A stretch of DNA of 61,796 nt from Candidatus Omnitrophota bacterium. GTDB taxonomy: Bacteria; Omnitrophota; Gorgyraeia; Duberdicusellales; 4484-171. The notes under the pieces are model-generated. The model searched no databases. It was not told where the DNA came from and saw only the letters and a program-made list of their open reading frames with translations. The position numbers and the translations under genes were made by a program. Numbering within the stretch: position 1 is the stretch's first letter; each line of letters starts with the position of its first letter. Shown piece after piece: positions 18,903-26,629 of this stretch. Where the stretch lies: contig PMCS01000015.1 in the NCBI GenBank assembly GCA_003154195.1, positions 1-61,796 of the forward strand, read 5' to 3'.

Positions 18903-19542
18903 ATGAAAAAGATACTTCGCGCATTGGTTGCTGTAGCGTTTTCCAGTTCTTTGTGTTTCATGCCGCATGTCTTAGCAGAAACTTCACCCCAAGCAACAGC
19001 CCAAAAAGCTTCCGGGACCATAGGAGAAAAACGCGAACACCATGGGCGCTATTCTCAAGGACAGGATGGAGGCGATGAATTACGCAAGGAAATCGAATCA
19101 TTAGAGCAAAAACTTAAAATGTTATATTCGCAAATCGAACCGATTGAAGCTCAAACTAAACCATTGCGTTTACAGATTAAAGAACAGCTTGAACCCCAGA
19201 TTAAACCCTTACGGCAAAAGATCGAAGAAATCGAGGCCCAGGCTAAACCAATACGCTTACAGATCGCGCAAATCGAGGCCCAGGCTAAACCGATACGTTT
19301 ACAGATCGAACAGATCGAGGCGCAGGCTAAACCGCTTAGAGACCAGGTTCGCTTGATAAATGACGAAATAAAAGTAAAAAGAGACAAGCTCAGGCTTTTA
19401 CGCGATAAATCCGAGGGGCATCGCGAACAACCTCAGGGGCAACGTCAATAAGCGTTGGTATGAAAATAACGATGACGCAGCAGCCAACGGCTATATCGAA
19501 ACTGCCAATTTGTTAAAGCAAGCTGCGGCTAAAACGAAATGA
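18903..19542 (+). CDS. exported 14-residue repeat protein with probable C-terminal frameshift
   Basis: The uninterrupted frame is 18903-19451 (182 residues) with signal peptide (ending HVLAE) and a GGGGAGG ribosome site. Residues about 75-150 hold five 14-residue units of the form IEEIEAQAKPIRLQ, with a proline in every unit. After nt 19400 the current frame gives a low-complexity end (SEGHREQPQGQRQ), while the +1 frame continues as a plausible protein end: INPRGIANNLRGNVNKRWYE, then DDAAANGYIETANLLKQAAA and a stop at 19540-19542. I infer a recent frameshift or sequence error around 19400-19445, so the true product may run to 19542. The repeats suggest a stiff or kinked helix of unknown role. 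Confidence 0.7.
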
Positions 19543-19577
19543 TTAAATATTTCTGACCCTGTTAAACGGAGGAAAAA

Positions 19578-20045
19578 ATGAAGAAAATATTTATTGTTGC
19601 AGTGGTGGTTGGTTTTGTTGTTCTTACCTTCGGGCCGGCCAAGCGCGCGATGGCGCAGCTTAGCGCTGGAGTGTCGAGGGTAGACTTTTGGGCCATGCTG
19701 GGCGGTGCGGACGATCCCGTGGCAAAAAAAGCATTCACGGAATTGATAAATAACGGCGTCAACTCCCAGGAAGCAAAAAGTATCGTCGACCAGGCCATAA
19801 AAGAAGCGAAAGCCCAGAAGCTGACCGGTAAAGCCCTGGAAGCAAAGCTTGATGGTGTAGTCAAGGCACGATTGGCGATAGTTAATAACCAAGCTATGGC
19901 GGTGCAAAATGCTAAAATGAGCGAGGCTAATTTTAAAAAACTGCAGGACAAGATACAGATGAATCAGCAAGCGATGCAGAAAAATAAAATAGAAACGGCA
20001 AAAAGAATCAATGCGAATATCACAGCGGCAGTAACGGGCAATTGA
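19578..20045 (+). CDS. small exported helical protein
   Basis: 155 residues. An ACGGAGG site lies 5 bases upstream. The signal peptide ends KRAMAQ. The mature part is Ala/Lys/Gln-rich and probably all helical (EAKSIVDQAIKEAKAQKLTG), with no recognised domain. It is one of several unrelated small exported proteins between 16383 and 20045. Confidence 0.75.
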   Translation: MKKIFIVAVVVGFVVLTFGPAKRAMAQLSAGVSRVDFWAMLGGADDPVAKKAFTELINNGVNSQEAKSIVDQAIKEAKAQKLTGKALEAKLDGVVKARLAIVNNQAMAVQNAKMSEANFKKLQDKIQMNQQAMQKNKIETAKRINANITAAVTGN

Positions 20046-20339
20046 CAAGAAGTATAAAACAGCTAAAAAAATTGAAGCTCCACCGGCTTACACCGGTGGA
20101 ATCTTGTTGTTAGCTTCGGCGAAGCGCCCGCAGCGGCGAGGTCTTGTCTCGGCGCCGCCAGGGCGGCGCTGGACGGAAAAACCTCGCCGAAGCGAAATTA
20201 CCCACCCTCACAAGTGGGGAATTCCGCGAAGGCGGGTTAAGAATAAAAGATGATGATTCATGGCTGTTGGTTTTGCCTGTGACTTTGCGATATGCTGTCT
20301 TTGTGACTTTTAAAGACCTGCAAAAAAAGGAGAAGACTT
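20046..20339. other. gene-free region of nested hairpins
   Basis: CTCCACCGG/CCGGTGGA (20079-20100), AGCTTCGGCGAAGC, and a long GCGAGGT...ACCTCGC structure enclosing CGCCGCC/GGCGGCG (about 20138-20190), then CCCACC/GTGGGG. No coding sequence is supported. Confidence 0.6.
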
Positions 20340-21068
20340 ATGTTACGTTCAGGAAATCCCGCACTGCGCAACGATGCTTTTATCAGTACGCGCGCCGCTT
20401 CCGGCGAAAACGCGATGACCATCCAGGGCACGGCCAATAAAGCCCTGATCCTTTTAGGGGTGGCCGCGATTGCCTTTGCCTGGGCATGGAGCCGGCCGTC
20501 AATGGGGCTGACCCTGCTTTTACCGGCATTGATCTTAGGTTTCATCGCTTCGCTGGTAACGATTTTTAAAAAAGAATGGGCTCCGGTAAGCGCGCCGATA
20601 TACGCGATACTGGAAGGAGTGGTCTTAGGCGCAATATCGATGGTTTTCGAACGAAGCTATCCGGGGATAGCCAAACAAGCCATTTTGCTTACCTTTGGAG
20701 TATTATTCAGCCTGTTAGCCGTCTATAAATCCGGCCTGATAAAACCCACGCAAAATTTTAAACTCGGCGTTTTTGCCGCTACCGGCGGTATCGGTATTTT
20801 TTACCTGGTCAGCATGATTGCCGGGTTCTTCGGCGTACATTTTTCCATTCTTTACGGCAACGGCCCGCTGGCAATCGGCTTCAGCGTAGTCGTCGTCATC
20901 ATCGCCGCACTCAACCTGGTGATGGATTTTGATTTCATCGAACAGGGAGCCGAACAGGGCGCGCCGAAATATATGGAATGGTACGGCGCCTTCAGCCTCA
21001 TGGTCACCCTGGTATGGCTGTATATGGAAATATTGCGGCTGTTGAGCAAGTTGCAATCCAGGCGTTAA
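20340..21068 (+). CDS. Bax inhibitor-1/YccA family membrane protein
   Basis: 242 residues with about seven transmembrane segments. The N-terminus (RSGNPALRNDAF, MTIQGTANKALILLG) and the acidic pair in the last part (LNLVMDFDFIEQGAEQGAPK) match bacterial BI-1/YccA (TMBIM) proteins, a family of pH-gated calcium leak channels; in bacteria the exact role is unsettled. The start follows AAGGAG 8 bases upstream. It stands alone between repeats. Confidence 0.93.
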   Translation: MLRSGNPALRNDAFISTRAASGENAMTIQGTANKALILLGVAAIAFAWAWSRPSMGLTLLLPALILGFIASLVTIFKKEWAPVSAPIYAILEGVVLGAISMVFERSYPGIAKQAILLTFGVLFSLLAVYKSGLIKPTQNFKLGVFAATGGIGIFYLVSMIAGFFGVHFSILYGNGPLAIGFSVVVVIIAALNLVMDFDFIEQGAEQGAPKYMEWYGAFSLMVTLVWLYMEILRLLSKLQSRR

Positions 21069-21079
21069 AAGAAGTATAA

Positions 21080-21206
21080 AGTAGCGAGTAGCTAGTAGCC
21101 AGTAAAGATATAAAAAAAGCAGGAGGCAGCGAGTAGAAAGTAGCTAGTAGAAGATGGAAAATAATTTTCACCACAGAGAACACAGAGCCCACGGAGAAAA
21201 ACAAGA
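21080..21206. repeat. AGTAGC-type simple repeat and CACCACAGAGAACACAGAG element
   Basis: Degenerate GAGTAGCTAGTAGCCAGTA repeats (21080-21155) are followed by TTTTCACCACAGAGAACACA...CCCACGGAGAAAAACA (21166-21202), the reverse complement of repeats at 33236-33360 and 34175-34470. Such elements are common intergenic repeats in environmental bacterial genomes. Confidence 0.6.
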
Positions 21207-21273
21207 TAAGAAAGGGGCGGGGATATAAGTTGAGTGTCCCCGGAAATTCCGGAAATTCAAAGGAGGTGTAGCA

Positions 21274-21627
21274 ATGGTTATCTGGTTAATCAATTATTGG
21301 CTTTGGCTGGCAATTCCGTTAAGCATGTTTTGGGGAATTTATGGGTGTAAAACAATAAGAGAAGATATTGAAGTAGAAAAAGAGGCCGAAAAGAAAACAA
21401 GAAAGATGTATTTTACAAAACGAATCGGAATTTTTATCTCTGAGTTTATAGGTTCGTTCGCCGGGTGGTGCTGTTTATATATTCTTGTCGTCCGGTTATT
21501 CAGGTTTCCTAAGCTCGACTTTTCGGCGTTTGGCGGCACGGAAATATTTTTGACAATCGCAGCGGTTATAGGGATAGCGGGATATTCGTACGAGTTAACC
21601 AGGTTGACAAAGGAGTGGAAAAAATAA
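21274..21627 (+). CDS. small membrane protein
   Basis: 117 residues with an AAAGGAGG site 6 bases upstream. An N-terminal hydrophobic segment (INYWLWLAIPLSMFWGIYG), a charged cytoplasmic-type stretch rich in Glu/Lys, and two further hydrophobic segments (IGIFISEFIGSFAGWCCLYI and FLTIAAVIGIAGYSYEL) are visible. No family recognised. A GTGTCCCCGG repeat lies immediately before the ribosome site. Confidence 0.7.
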   Translation: MVIWLINYWLWLAIPLSMFWGIYGCKTIREDIEVEKEAEKKTRKMYFTKRIGIFISEFIGSFAGWCCLYILVVRLFRFPKLDFSAFGGTEIFLTIAAVIGIAGYSYELTRLTKEWKK

Positions 21628-21795
21628 TTAAATTAGACTGCGAGAGCAACAATCCAAAAAAGAAACATAAAAAGATAAAGGGGCGGGGATGATCAGGTCC
21701 CCGTAATTCAGAGCGTAAAAATTTTAAAGAAAAATAACATATAAATAAGTTACTGAAAAAGAGGCGGGGGATTAAGTATCATACCCCCCATTTGA
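21628..21795. repeat. two G-rich/GTCCCC repeat copies before rhuM
   Basis: AAAGGGGCGGGGATGATCAG then GTCCCCGTAATTC at 21676-21708, and GGCGGGGGATT...CATACCCCCC at 21763-21790, the last directly before the RhuM start codon, which lacks a normal ribosome site. Confidence 0.55.
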
Positions 21796-22833
21796 ATGAA
21801 AAATTTTCCATCGCAGATAATTATCTACAAAACCGATGACGGACAGACAAGACTGGAAGTCCGTCTTGAACACGAAAGCCTTTGGCTGACCCAGGCGGCA
21901 ATGGCTGAATTATTTCAGACTACCATAGCGAATATCAATATTCACATCAAAAGTATTTACGCCGAAGGCGAATTGGGATCAAAGGGAACTATTAAGGAAA
22001 ACTTAATAGTTCGAAAAGAAGGCGCGCGCGAAGTTAAGCGTTCAGTTTTGTTCTATAGCTTGCCGGTTATAATCGCAGTCGGCTACAGGGTTAATTCAAA
22101 ACGCGGTACGCAATTCCGGCAGTGGGCTACCCAGCGGCTCAACGAATATCTGGTCAAAGGCTTTGCTATCGACGATGAACGCCTTAAGCAAGGCGCTAAT
22201 GTCGGTTCCGACTATTTTGACGAGATGCTGGAGCGGGTACGGGACATTCGCTCCAGTGAAAAAAGATTCTATCAAAAAATAAGAGATATTTATAAACTTG
22301 CCGTAGACTACGACCCCGAAGCCGAAGAAACTCTGGAATTTTTTAAGATTGTCCAGAATAAACTGCACTTTGCCGTATCCGGGAAGACCGCGGCAGAGCT
22401 GATCGCCCAACGCGCCGACGCTTCCCAACCCAACATGGGGCTTACTTCATGGAAAGGCGGTAAGGTCCGGCCGCCGGACGTGACCGTAGCGAAAAATTAC
22501 CTCAACAAGGATGAATTGGATCAACTAAACCGGATTGTAGCGATGTACCTTGATTACGCCGAAGACCAGGCGCGGCGGCATCGGCAGATTTTTATGCGCG
22601 GTTGGCGCGAGAAACTCGACGCGTTTTTAAAATTCAACCAGCGGGATATCCTGAAAAACGCCGGAAAAGTAGAAAAAGAAGTAGCGGATAGGATTGCCAT
22701 GGAACAATATGATATTCTCAACCAACACCGCCTGCAAAAAGAAGCCGAAGCGGAAGCAATCGACGATGACCGGGCATTAAAACAACTTGAACAAAAAACC
22801 GCCAAATTATCCGGTAAAAAAAAGAAAAAATGA
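21796..22833 (+). CDS. RhuM family protein
   Basis: 345 residues, the usual size for RhuM (named from Salmonella pathogenicity island 3). The N-terminal signature is clear: VRLEHESLWLTQAAMAELFQ, then IYAEGELG, and YSLPVIIAVGYRVNSKRGTQ followed by FRQWATQRLNEYLVKGF. The family occurs in mobile or defence-associated islands; the molecular function is not established, though the N-terminus recalls DNA-binding KilA-N/Fic-associated modules. The C-terminus is a charged Lys tail. There is no Shine-Dalgarno site, only a C-rich repeat arm just upstream. Confidence 0.93.
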   Translation: MKNFPSQIIIYKTDDGQTRLEVRLEHESLWLTQAAMAELFQTTIANINIHIKSIYAEGELGSKGTIKENLIVRKEGAREVKRSVLFYSLPVIIAVGYRVNSKRGTQFRQWATQRLNEYLVKGFAIDDERLKQGANVGSDYFDEMLERVRDIRSSEKRFYQKIRDIYKLAVDYDPEAEETLEFFKIVQNKLHFAVSGKTAAELIAQRADASQPNMGLTSWKGGKVRPPDVTVAKNYLNKDELDQLNRIVAMYLDYAEDQARRHRQIFMRGWREKLDAFLKFNQRDILKNAGKVEKEVADRIAMEQYDILNQHRLQKEAEAEAIDDDRALKQLEQKTAKLSGKKKKK

Positions 22834-22847
22834 AGCACCAATGTTCT

Positions 22848-22933
22848 CCCCGCGGCAAAACCGCGGGGTATCTAGCTTCATTTCTCCGAAGCCAAAGATT
22901 ATAGCCTTCAATCCCTGTGGCAAGACCACAGGG
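22848..22933. repeat. two GCGG-CAAG-CCGC palindromes
   Basis: CCCCGCGG/CCGCGGGG (22848-22868) and CCCTGTGG/CCACAGGG (22913-22933), each followed by GTAT. Stem bases differ in matched pairs from the copies at 16234 and 36309, so pairing is kept. Confidence 0.75.
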
Positions 22934-22967
22934 TATTCGGCGAAGGAGAATAGTAAAATTGTTTGAC

Positions 22968-22991
22968 CGTTTTGTTGGCGTCAACAAAACG
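22968..22991. repeat. 10-bp perfect hairpin
   Basis: CGTTTTGTTG/CAACAAAACG with a GCGT loop; no T run follows. Confidence 0.6.
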
Positions 22992-23047
22992 ATACCTAAA
23001 TATTGACCGTAACAAATTCAGAGAGATTGGGTAAGATAGAAGTGAAG

Positions 23048-23227
23048 ATGACAAAATACAGTCCGAAATCCCAGAAAATTATCGGAGAAGCCATGCGCAA
23101 ATATAAACATGGCAAATTAAAAAGTGGCAGCAGCGGAAAAACTGTGAAGAGCAGGAAACAGGCCATCGCCATCGGGATATCCGAGGCCCGGCAAGAAGGG
23201 AATAAAACCCCCGGGAAAGAGCAATAA
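23048..23227 (+). CDS. small basic DUF6496-like protein
   Basis: 59 residues from ATG 23048 (MTKYSPKSQKIIGEAMRKYK, then HGKLKSGSSGKTVKSRKQAI and AIGISEARQEGN). This Lys/Ser-rich pattern matches a widespread small protein family (DUF6496-type) of unknown function. The in-frame codons before it spell LGKIEVK, which is the end of an unrelated small protein family found at 25990-26154, so a gene remnant appears to be fused to its 5' side. The ribosome site is weak (GAAGTGAAG). Confidence 0.7.
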   Translation: MTKYSPKSQKIIGEAMRKYKHGKLKSGSSGKTVKSRKQAIAIGISEARQEGNKTPGKEQ

Positions 23228-23304
23228 TAAAGAAATATTCTCACCAGTGCGTAGCCTCCCCGAAGGGGACAGAGGGCACGGAGAAATACCGAAAGATGAA
23301 GTCC

Positions 23305-23367
23305 GCCAATTTGGTAAACAAATTGGCGAGACCCCGCCATTTGCCGTTTTATCGCAAATGGCGGGGA
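23305..23367. repeat. two-hairpin element, intergenic copy
   Basis: GCCAATTTG/CAAATTGGC followed by CCCCGCCATTTG/CAAATGGCGGGG. It shares its first hairpin and flanks (GATGAAGTCC before) with the in-frame copies in giant gene 2 at 37911-37964 and 43455-43508; the second hairpin differs. Confidence 0.75.
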
Positions 23368-23427
23368 TGATGGATGCGGGAAGAGAGAAGAGGGACGTTG
23401 TATGTCCCGGAACTCCAGGGAAAAAAT

Positions 23428-23808
23428 ATGTTTAGCGTAGAAATAAGCGATAACGGGAATAAATTAGTTATTATTTTTGGAGGCCTTGTTGATCTCCCAC
23501 AAGCGGAACAATTTTATGCAAAAATCCAGGAGGCCGCTCCCAGGCTGAAGAAAGGTTTTATTTTATTAACCGACCTGTCTTCGTTAGAGCGGATGGACGT
23601 AAACGCAAAATCCTTTATTGAAAAAGTAATGGATTTATTAAACCAGAGCGGAATCTCGAGGGTTGTAAGAATTATTCCCGACCCGGAAAAGGATATAGGA
23701 TTTAATATAATGAGCCTGTTCCATTATTCCGCCCGGGTAACCGTACATACTTATGAGTCTTATCCGGAAGCAGAAAAATATTCACAGTTGCAGGGGTACC
23801 GATTATAA
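23428..23808 (+). CDS. STAS-like (SpoIIAA-like) small protein
   Basis: 126 residues from ATG 23428. The alternating strand/helix pattern (NKLVIIFGGLVDLPQAEQFY, GFILLTDLSSLERMD, RVVRIIPDPEKDIGF) suggests a STAS/SpoIIAA-like fold, used elsewhere for anti-sigma antagonism or lipid/nucleotide sensing. There is no signal peptide, so it is cytoplasmic, in contrast to its neighbours. A GTCCCGGAACTCC repeat box lies just before the start; no clear ribosome site. Confidence 0.7.
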   Translation: MFSVEISDNGNKLVIIFGGLVDLPQAEQFYAKIQEAAPRLKKGFILLTDLSSLERMDVNAKSFIEKVMDLLNQSGISRVVRIIPDPEKDIGFNIMSLFHYSARVTVHTYESYPEAEKYSQLQGYRL

Positions 23809-23919
23809 TTAATTATTCCGCAAGGTGCCGCATTAGAAGCTTTAGATCTACCGTCTACTGTAGTAGTGTAAAGGGGAAATGGCGTTGATCCCTTTTCTCC
23901 GATGCGAGTTTAAGTAACC

Positions 23920-24429
23920 ATGAAAACAGTAAAGTATTTCACAGGAATAATGCTTCTGGTGATTTTAGGCATGAGCCTTTGTTCCTGCTTAGCCCCAGTT
24001 CCTGTTGATGTGGTGATGATGGGCGATGAATTGTTCTTTGTGCTGGAAGAGCCGCATGAGATCAGCGGTATATGGGTGACTGCGTTCAATCCCAATACAA
24101 GGAAAAAGCCTAAGCCAATGTGGGGCCTTGGCCACGACCTTACAACCGCGGTAAAAGACAGGAAATATCCGAGGCTGAAACAGATAAAATATGGGCAGAA
24201 GTTTGAGGAGTTTACCGAGGCAACAGGGCCACTTAAATTGCAGAGAAATATGGAATATTTAGTAGGAATCGACATGGGGGGTAAATTCGCAAGAGAAACA
24301 TTTATTATTACAAATGACAATAAAGCGGTTATGCCTAAGCCTGGGTTTCTACGCCAGAATGGCCGCGTTTATTCAGTTTCGGTTGATAAGAATGGCAATG
24401 AAACACTTATTCTTAAGCCAAAAACATAA
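23920..24429 (+). CDS. lipoprotein of unknown function
   Basis: 169 residues; signal peptide and lipobox-like end (GMSLCSCLAP, Cys near residue 25) point to a lipoprotein. The body has strand-rich segments (DELFFVLEEPHEISGIWVTA, METLILKPK-type end) and no recognised domain. It precedes three more lipoprotein genes. Confidence 0.75.
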   Translation: MKTVKYFTGIMLLVILGMSLCSCLAPVPVDVVMMGDELFFVLEEPHEISGIWVTAFNPNTRKKPKPMWGLGHDLTTAVKDRKYPRLKQIKYGQKFEEFTEATGPLKLQRNMEYLVGIDMGGKFARETFIITNDNKAVMPKPGFLRQNGRVYSVSVDKNGNETLILKPKT

Positions 24430-24549
24430 GTGACATAATAACATACTAAGCAGATAGGCGAAGATTAAAAAATGGGTAAGCGGGGAAGCCGAAAGAGAAG
24501 GGACAGGATAATCAAGTACGTGTCCCCGGAATTCTAAAAAGGAGGATTT

Positions 24550-24945
24550 ATGCAACAAACAATTTGCTTGCTTTTGAGTCTTTTGTTTTTTTCTGGTTGC
24601 GCATCAGCAAGCTATCAAAGACAACAAGTGCAAGATGACAAAGGCGACAGAATAACCGTAGGCACAGTTCAGCGCAAAATTAATGTAGGGATGAGCTCCG
24701 CAGAAGTAGCTCAAACGTTGGGATCGCCCAATATCGTATCAACGGACGAAGAGCGCAGGGAAGTTTGGATTTACGACAAAATAGCAACAGACACAGTATA
24801 TTCAAATAGCGATGCAGGTATAAAGTTTTTAACAGTTGGCAGTTCAGGCGCCAAATCAACCAATCAGAGAACGTTAACTATTATCATCAAATTTGATAAA
24901 GATGGTAAAGTGCGCGATTTCGCATACCATACTTCCAGTTTTTAA
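24550..24945 (+). CDS. BamE/SmpA-like outer-membrane lipoprotein
   Basis: 131 residues with AAAAAGGAGG upstream. The lipobox FFSGC gives a Cys at about residue 17. The segment INVGMSSAEVAQTLGSPNIV followed by REVWIYD is the SmpA/OmlA (BamE) signature, a fold found in outer-membrane lipoproteins that bind the BAM complex or peptidoglycan-associated partners. Family known; partner unknown here. It probably forms an operon with the next two lipoprotein genes (spacing 13 bp, then a 4-bp overlap). Confidence 0.85.
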   Translation: MQQTICLLLSLLFFSGCASASYQRQQVQDDKGDRITVGTVQRKINVGMSSAEVAQTLGSPNIVSTDEERREVWIYDKIATDTVYSNSDAGIKFLTVGSSGAKSTNQRTLTIIIKFDKDGKVRDFAYHTSSF

Positions 24946-24958
24946 AGGAGATATTAGT

Positions 24959-25516
24959 ATGAGAAAAAGACATCGATTTTTAAAACTATTTCTTGCGGTT
25001 TTATGCCTATGCATAATGGGCTGCGTTACCATGCCAAAAGGTTTTTTAAAACTCAGCGAAACATCTTTAGAGAAAAGACAATTGCAGATGAGGCAATATG
25101 ACACAACAAATGAAGAACAAATTCTAACCGCAATTGCTGGTGTTTTGCAAGACTTGGGCTTTACCTTGGATAGCAGCGAAACTAAGCTAGGATTTGTAGC
25201 CGCCTCCAAAAAGGCTGACGCAACGAACGGAGGCCAAGTAGCAGGCGCAGCGGTTCTTGACATTCTGGCTGCCTTAAGCGGCAGCTATAGTAACGCTATG
25301 GCTAATTGCGATAGGTCACAAGTAGTCAAGGCATCGATAATCACAAGGTTAGGCCTTGATGGGAAAAAAATAACCGTCAGGGTCACGTTTCAGCGAATTG
25401 TTTGGAACATGGATAACCAAATCAGTAAAGTTGAAAGCATTAATGATCCGAAAATATATCAGAAATTTTACGATGGTTTATCGAAGGCAATATTTTTGGA
25501 GGCACAGAAAATATGA
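24959..25516 (+). CDS. lipoprotein, first of a tandem paralog pair
   Basis: 185 residues; AAAGGAG site 8 bases before ATG 24959. Lipobox IMGC with Cys about residue 22. It shares with the next gene RxMQTR/RQMRQYDTT, TAIAGVLQDLGFTLDSSETK, VASKK and DPKIYQKFYDGLSKAIFLEA, so the two arose by duplication. This copy has an extra Ala/Gly-rich stretch (GGQVAGAAVLDILAALSG) that looks membrane-active. Unknown function; likely co-expressed with the BamE-like gene. Confidence 0.8.
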   Translation: MRKRHRFLKLFLAVLCLCIMGCVTMPKGFLKLSETSLEKRQLQMRQYDTTNEEQILTAIAGVLQDLGFTLDSSETKLGFVAASKKADATNGGQVAGAAVLDILAALSGSYSNAMANCDRSQVVKASIITRLGLDGKKITVRVTFQRIVWNMDNQISKVESINDPKIYQKFYDGLSKAIFLEAQKI

Positions 25517-25947
25517 AAAAAATAATGAAACGTTGTGGTATTTATATGATTTTATTTCCCTTTGTTGCATTGTCCGGATGCGCAAGCACAGCCAGTAAGG
25601 CTTTTGAGACCAGCGAAAGCCAAGTTAAATTAAGAAGCATGCAGACAAGAGCTTTTGACACAACAGATAAGCAAAAAATGATGCAGACCGTAATTAGCAC
25701 AATGCAAGACTTAGAGTTTGTGATTGATAAGGCTGATTTGATATTGGGTTCTGTTAGCGGTTCCAAGTTTCTTGGAAATGCAGTTGTTGTAATGACTGTA
25801 ACCGTTAGGTCTAGAGGTGAAAAACAATTGCTAGTAAGAGCAAATGCCCAATACGGAATTAAATCGGTAGAGGACCCGGAAACGTATCAAGATTTTTTTA
25901 CCGCACTAGAAAAAGCTATATTTTTAACAGCACAACAAGTAGATTAA
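25513..25947 (+). CDS. lipoprotein, second of a tandem paralog pair
   Basis: 144 residues overlapping the previous gene by 4 bases (ATGA), which indicates translational coupling. Lipobox ALSGC with Cys near residue 23. Its body (MQTVISTMQDLEFVIDKADL, TVTVRSRGEKQLLVRANAQY, DPETYQDFFTALEKAIFLTA) matches the preceding protein minus its Ala/Gly-rich insert. Unknown function. Confidence 0.82.
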   Translation: MKKIMKRCGIYMILFPFVALSGCASTASKAFETSESQVKLRSMQTRAFDTTDKQKMMQTVISTMQDLEFVIDKADLILGSVSGSKFLGNAVVVMTVTVRSRGEKQLLVRANAQYGIKSVEDPETYQDFFTALEKAIFLTAQQVD

Positions 25948-25989
25948 AAAAGGCGTCCCCTTTTTAGACCATGAAAATGGAGGTTTGCC

Positions 25990-26154
25990 ATGGCTGACGG
26001 CGGATTTGTGGTAAAATTTGATGGAAAAGAAGTAGTGCGTTGCTACGCAGTTTCTTTCGATTATGACGAATGGCAATACAGGGTCAATAACGGCGAAGCT
26101 AAAGGTTTGCCGGAGGGGTTGGGAAAGATAGAAGTTAAGACGGAAGAAGATTAG
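25990..26154 (+). CDS. 54-residue hypothetical protein, source of recurring C-terminal fragments
   Basis: ATG 25990 follows a good TGGAGG site. The product is acidic with no signal or membrane segment (start MADGGFVVKFDGKEVVR, end GLPEGLGKIEVKTEED). The last 16 or so codons recur as fragments without the front part at 29351-29404, before 23048, and at 26287-26311, each followed by a G-rich AAAGGGGCGGGG-type repeat. This intact copy suggests a small multicopy gene whose other copies have decayed. Function unknown. Confidence 0.65.
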   Translation: MADGGFVVKFDGKEVVRCYAVSFDYDEWQYRVNNGEAKGLPEGLGKIEVKTEED

Positions 26155-26629
26155 AAAGGCGGGGATGATTGAGGAAGATTGTAGTTTTAGGGTCTGACCC
26201 CTTGGTTTTCATCCCCAAGGATAAAAGGGGCGGGGAGTTATGGTAGCTGTCCCCCGAATTCCCTATCTTGTTTGTGGCATTCTCTAACGGGGTAAAGACG
26301 GAAGAAGAATAAAGGGAGCGGGGGATTAGACAGGCTGTTCCAAAATTTTCAGCTTTCAGTGCCTGACCCCGCAGTTTTCGCGGAGAAAAACAAGATAATA
26401 AAGGGGCGGGGATGATTCGGTACGTGTCCCCGGAATTTTTTTTATCTTTTTTACGATAAAAGTGCTAAAATGATGGGTGTTGATGTTTGTTGCGGGCATT
26501 GGTTGAGGAAAATGGAATAATCGGGTACGCGTGGACTTGCGTAGCGCGAGAGGGACTTGGTGATATCGTTTCCCTTGTATAATGGAAGAGTCTGAAGCCT
26601 TGGGTTTTTATTATTAGGAGGGAAGTCAT
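26155..26629. other. repeat-filled intergenic region
   Basis: Four G-rich/GTCCCC units in a row (26155, 26224, 26310, 26400), a TTCTCTAACGGGGT half repeat (26279) followed by an in-frame VKTEEE fragment, and a possible promoter before the next gene. No gene supported. Confidence 0.6.
26557..26583 (+). promoter_or_regulatory. possible promoter
   Basis: A perfect TATAAT at 26578-26583 with a weak TTGGTG (26557-26562) 15 bp upstream, 47 bp before the PDZ lipoprotein gene. Confidence 0.35.

Noticed and set aside
23815-23875. Short frame ending PQGAALEALDLPSTVVV
   Set aside because: Looks protein-like but has no start, no ribosome site and no recognised family; too little to call a remnant.
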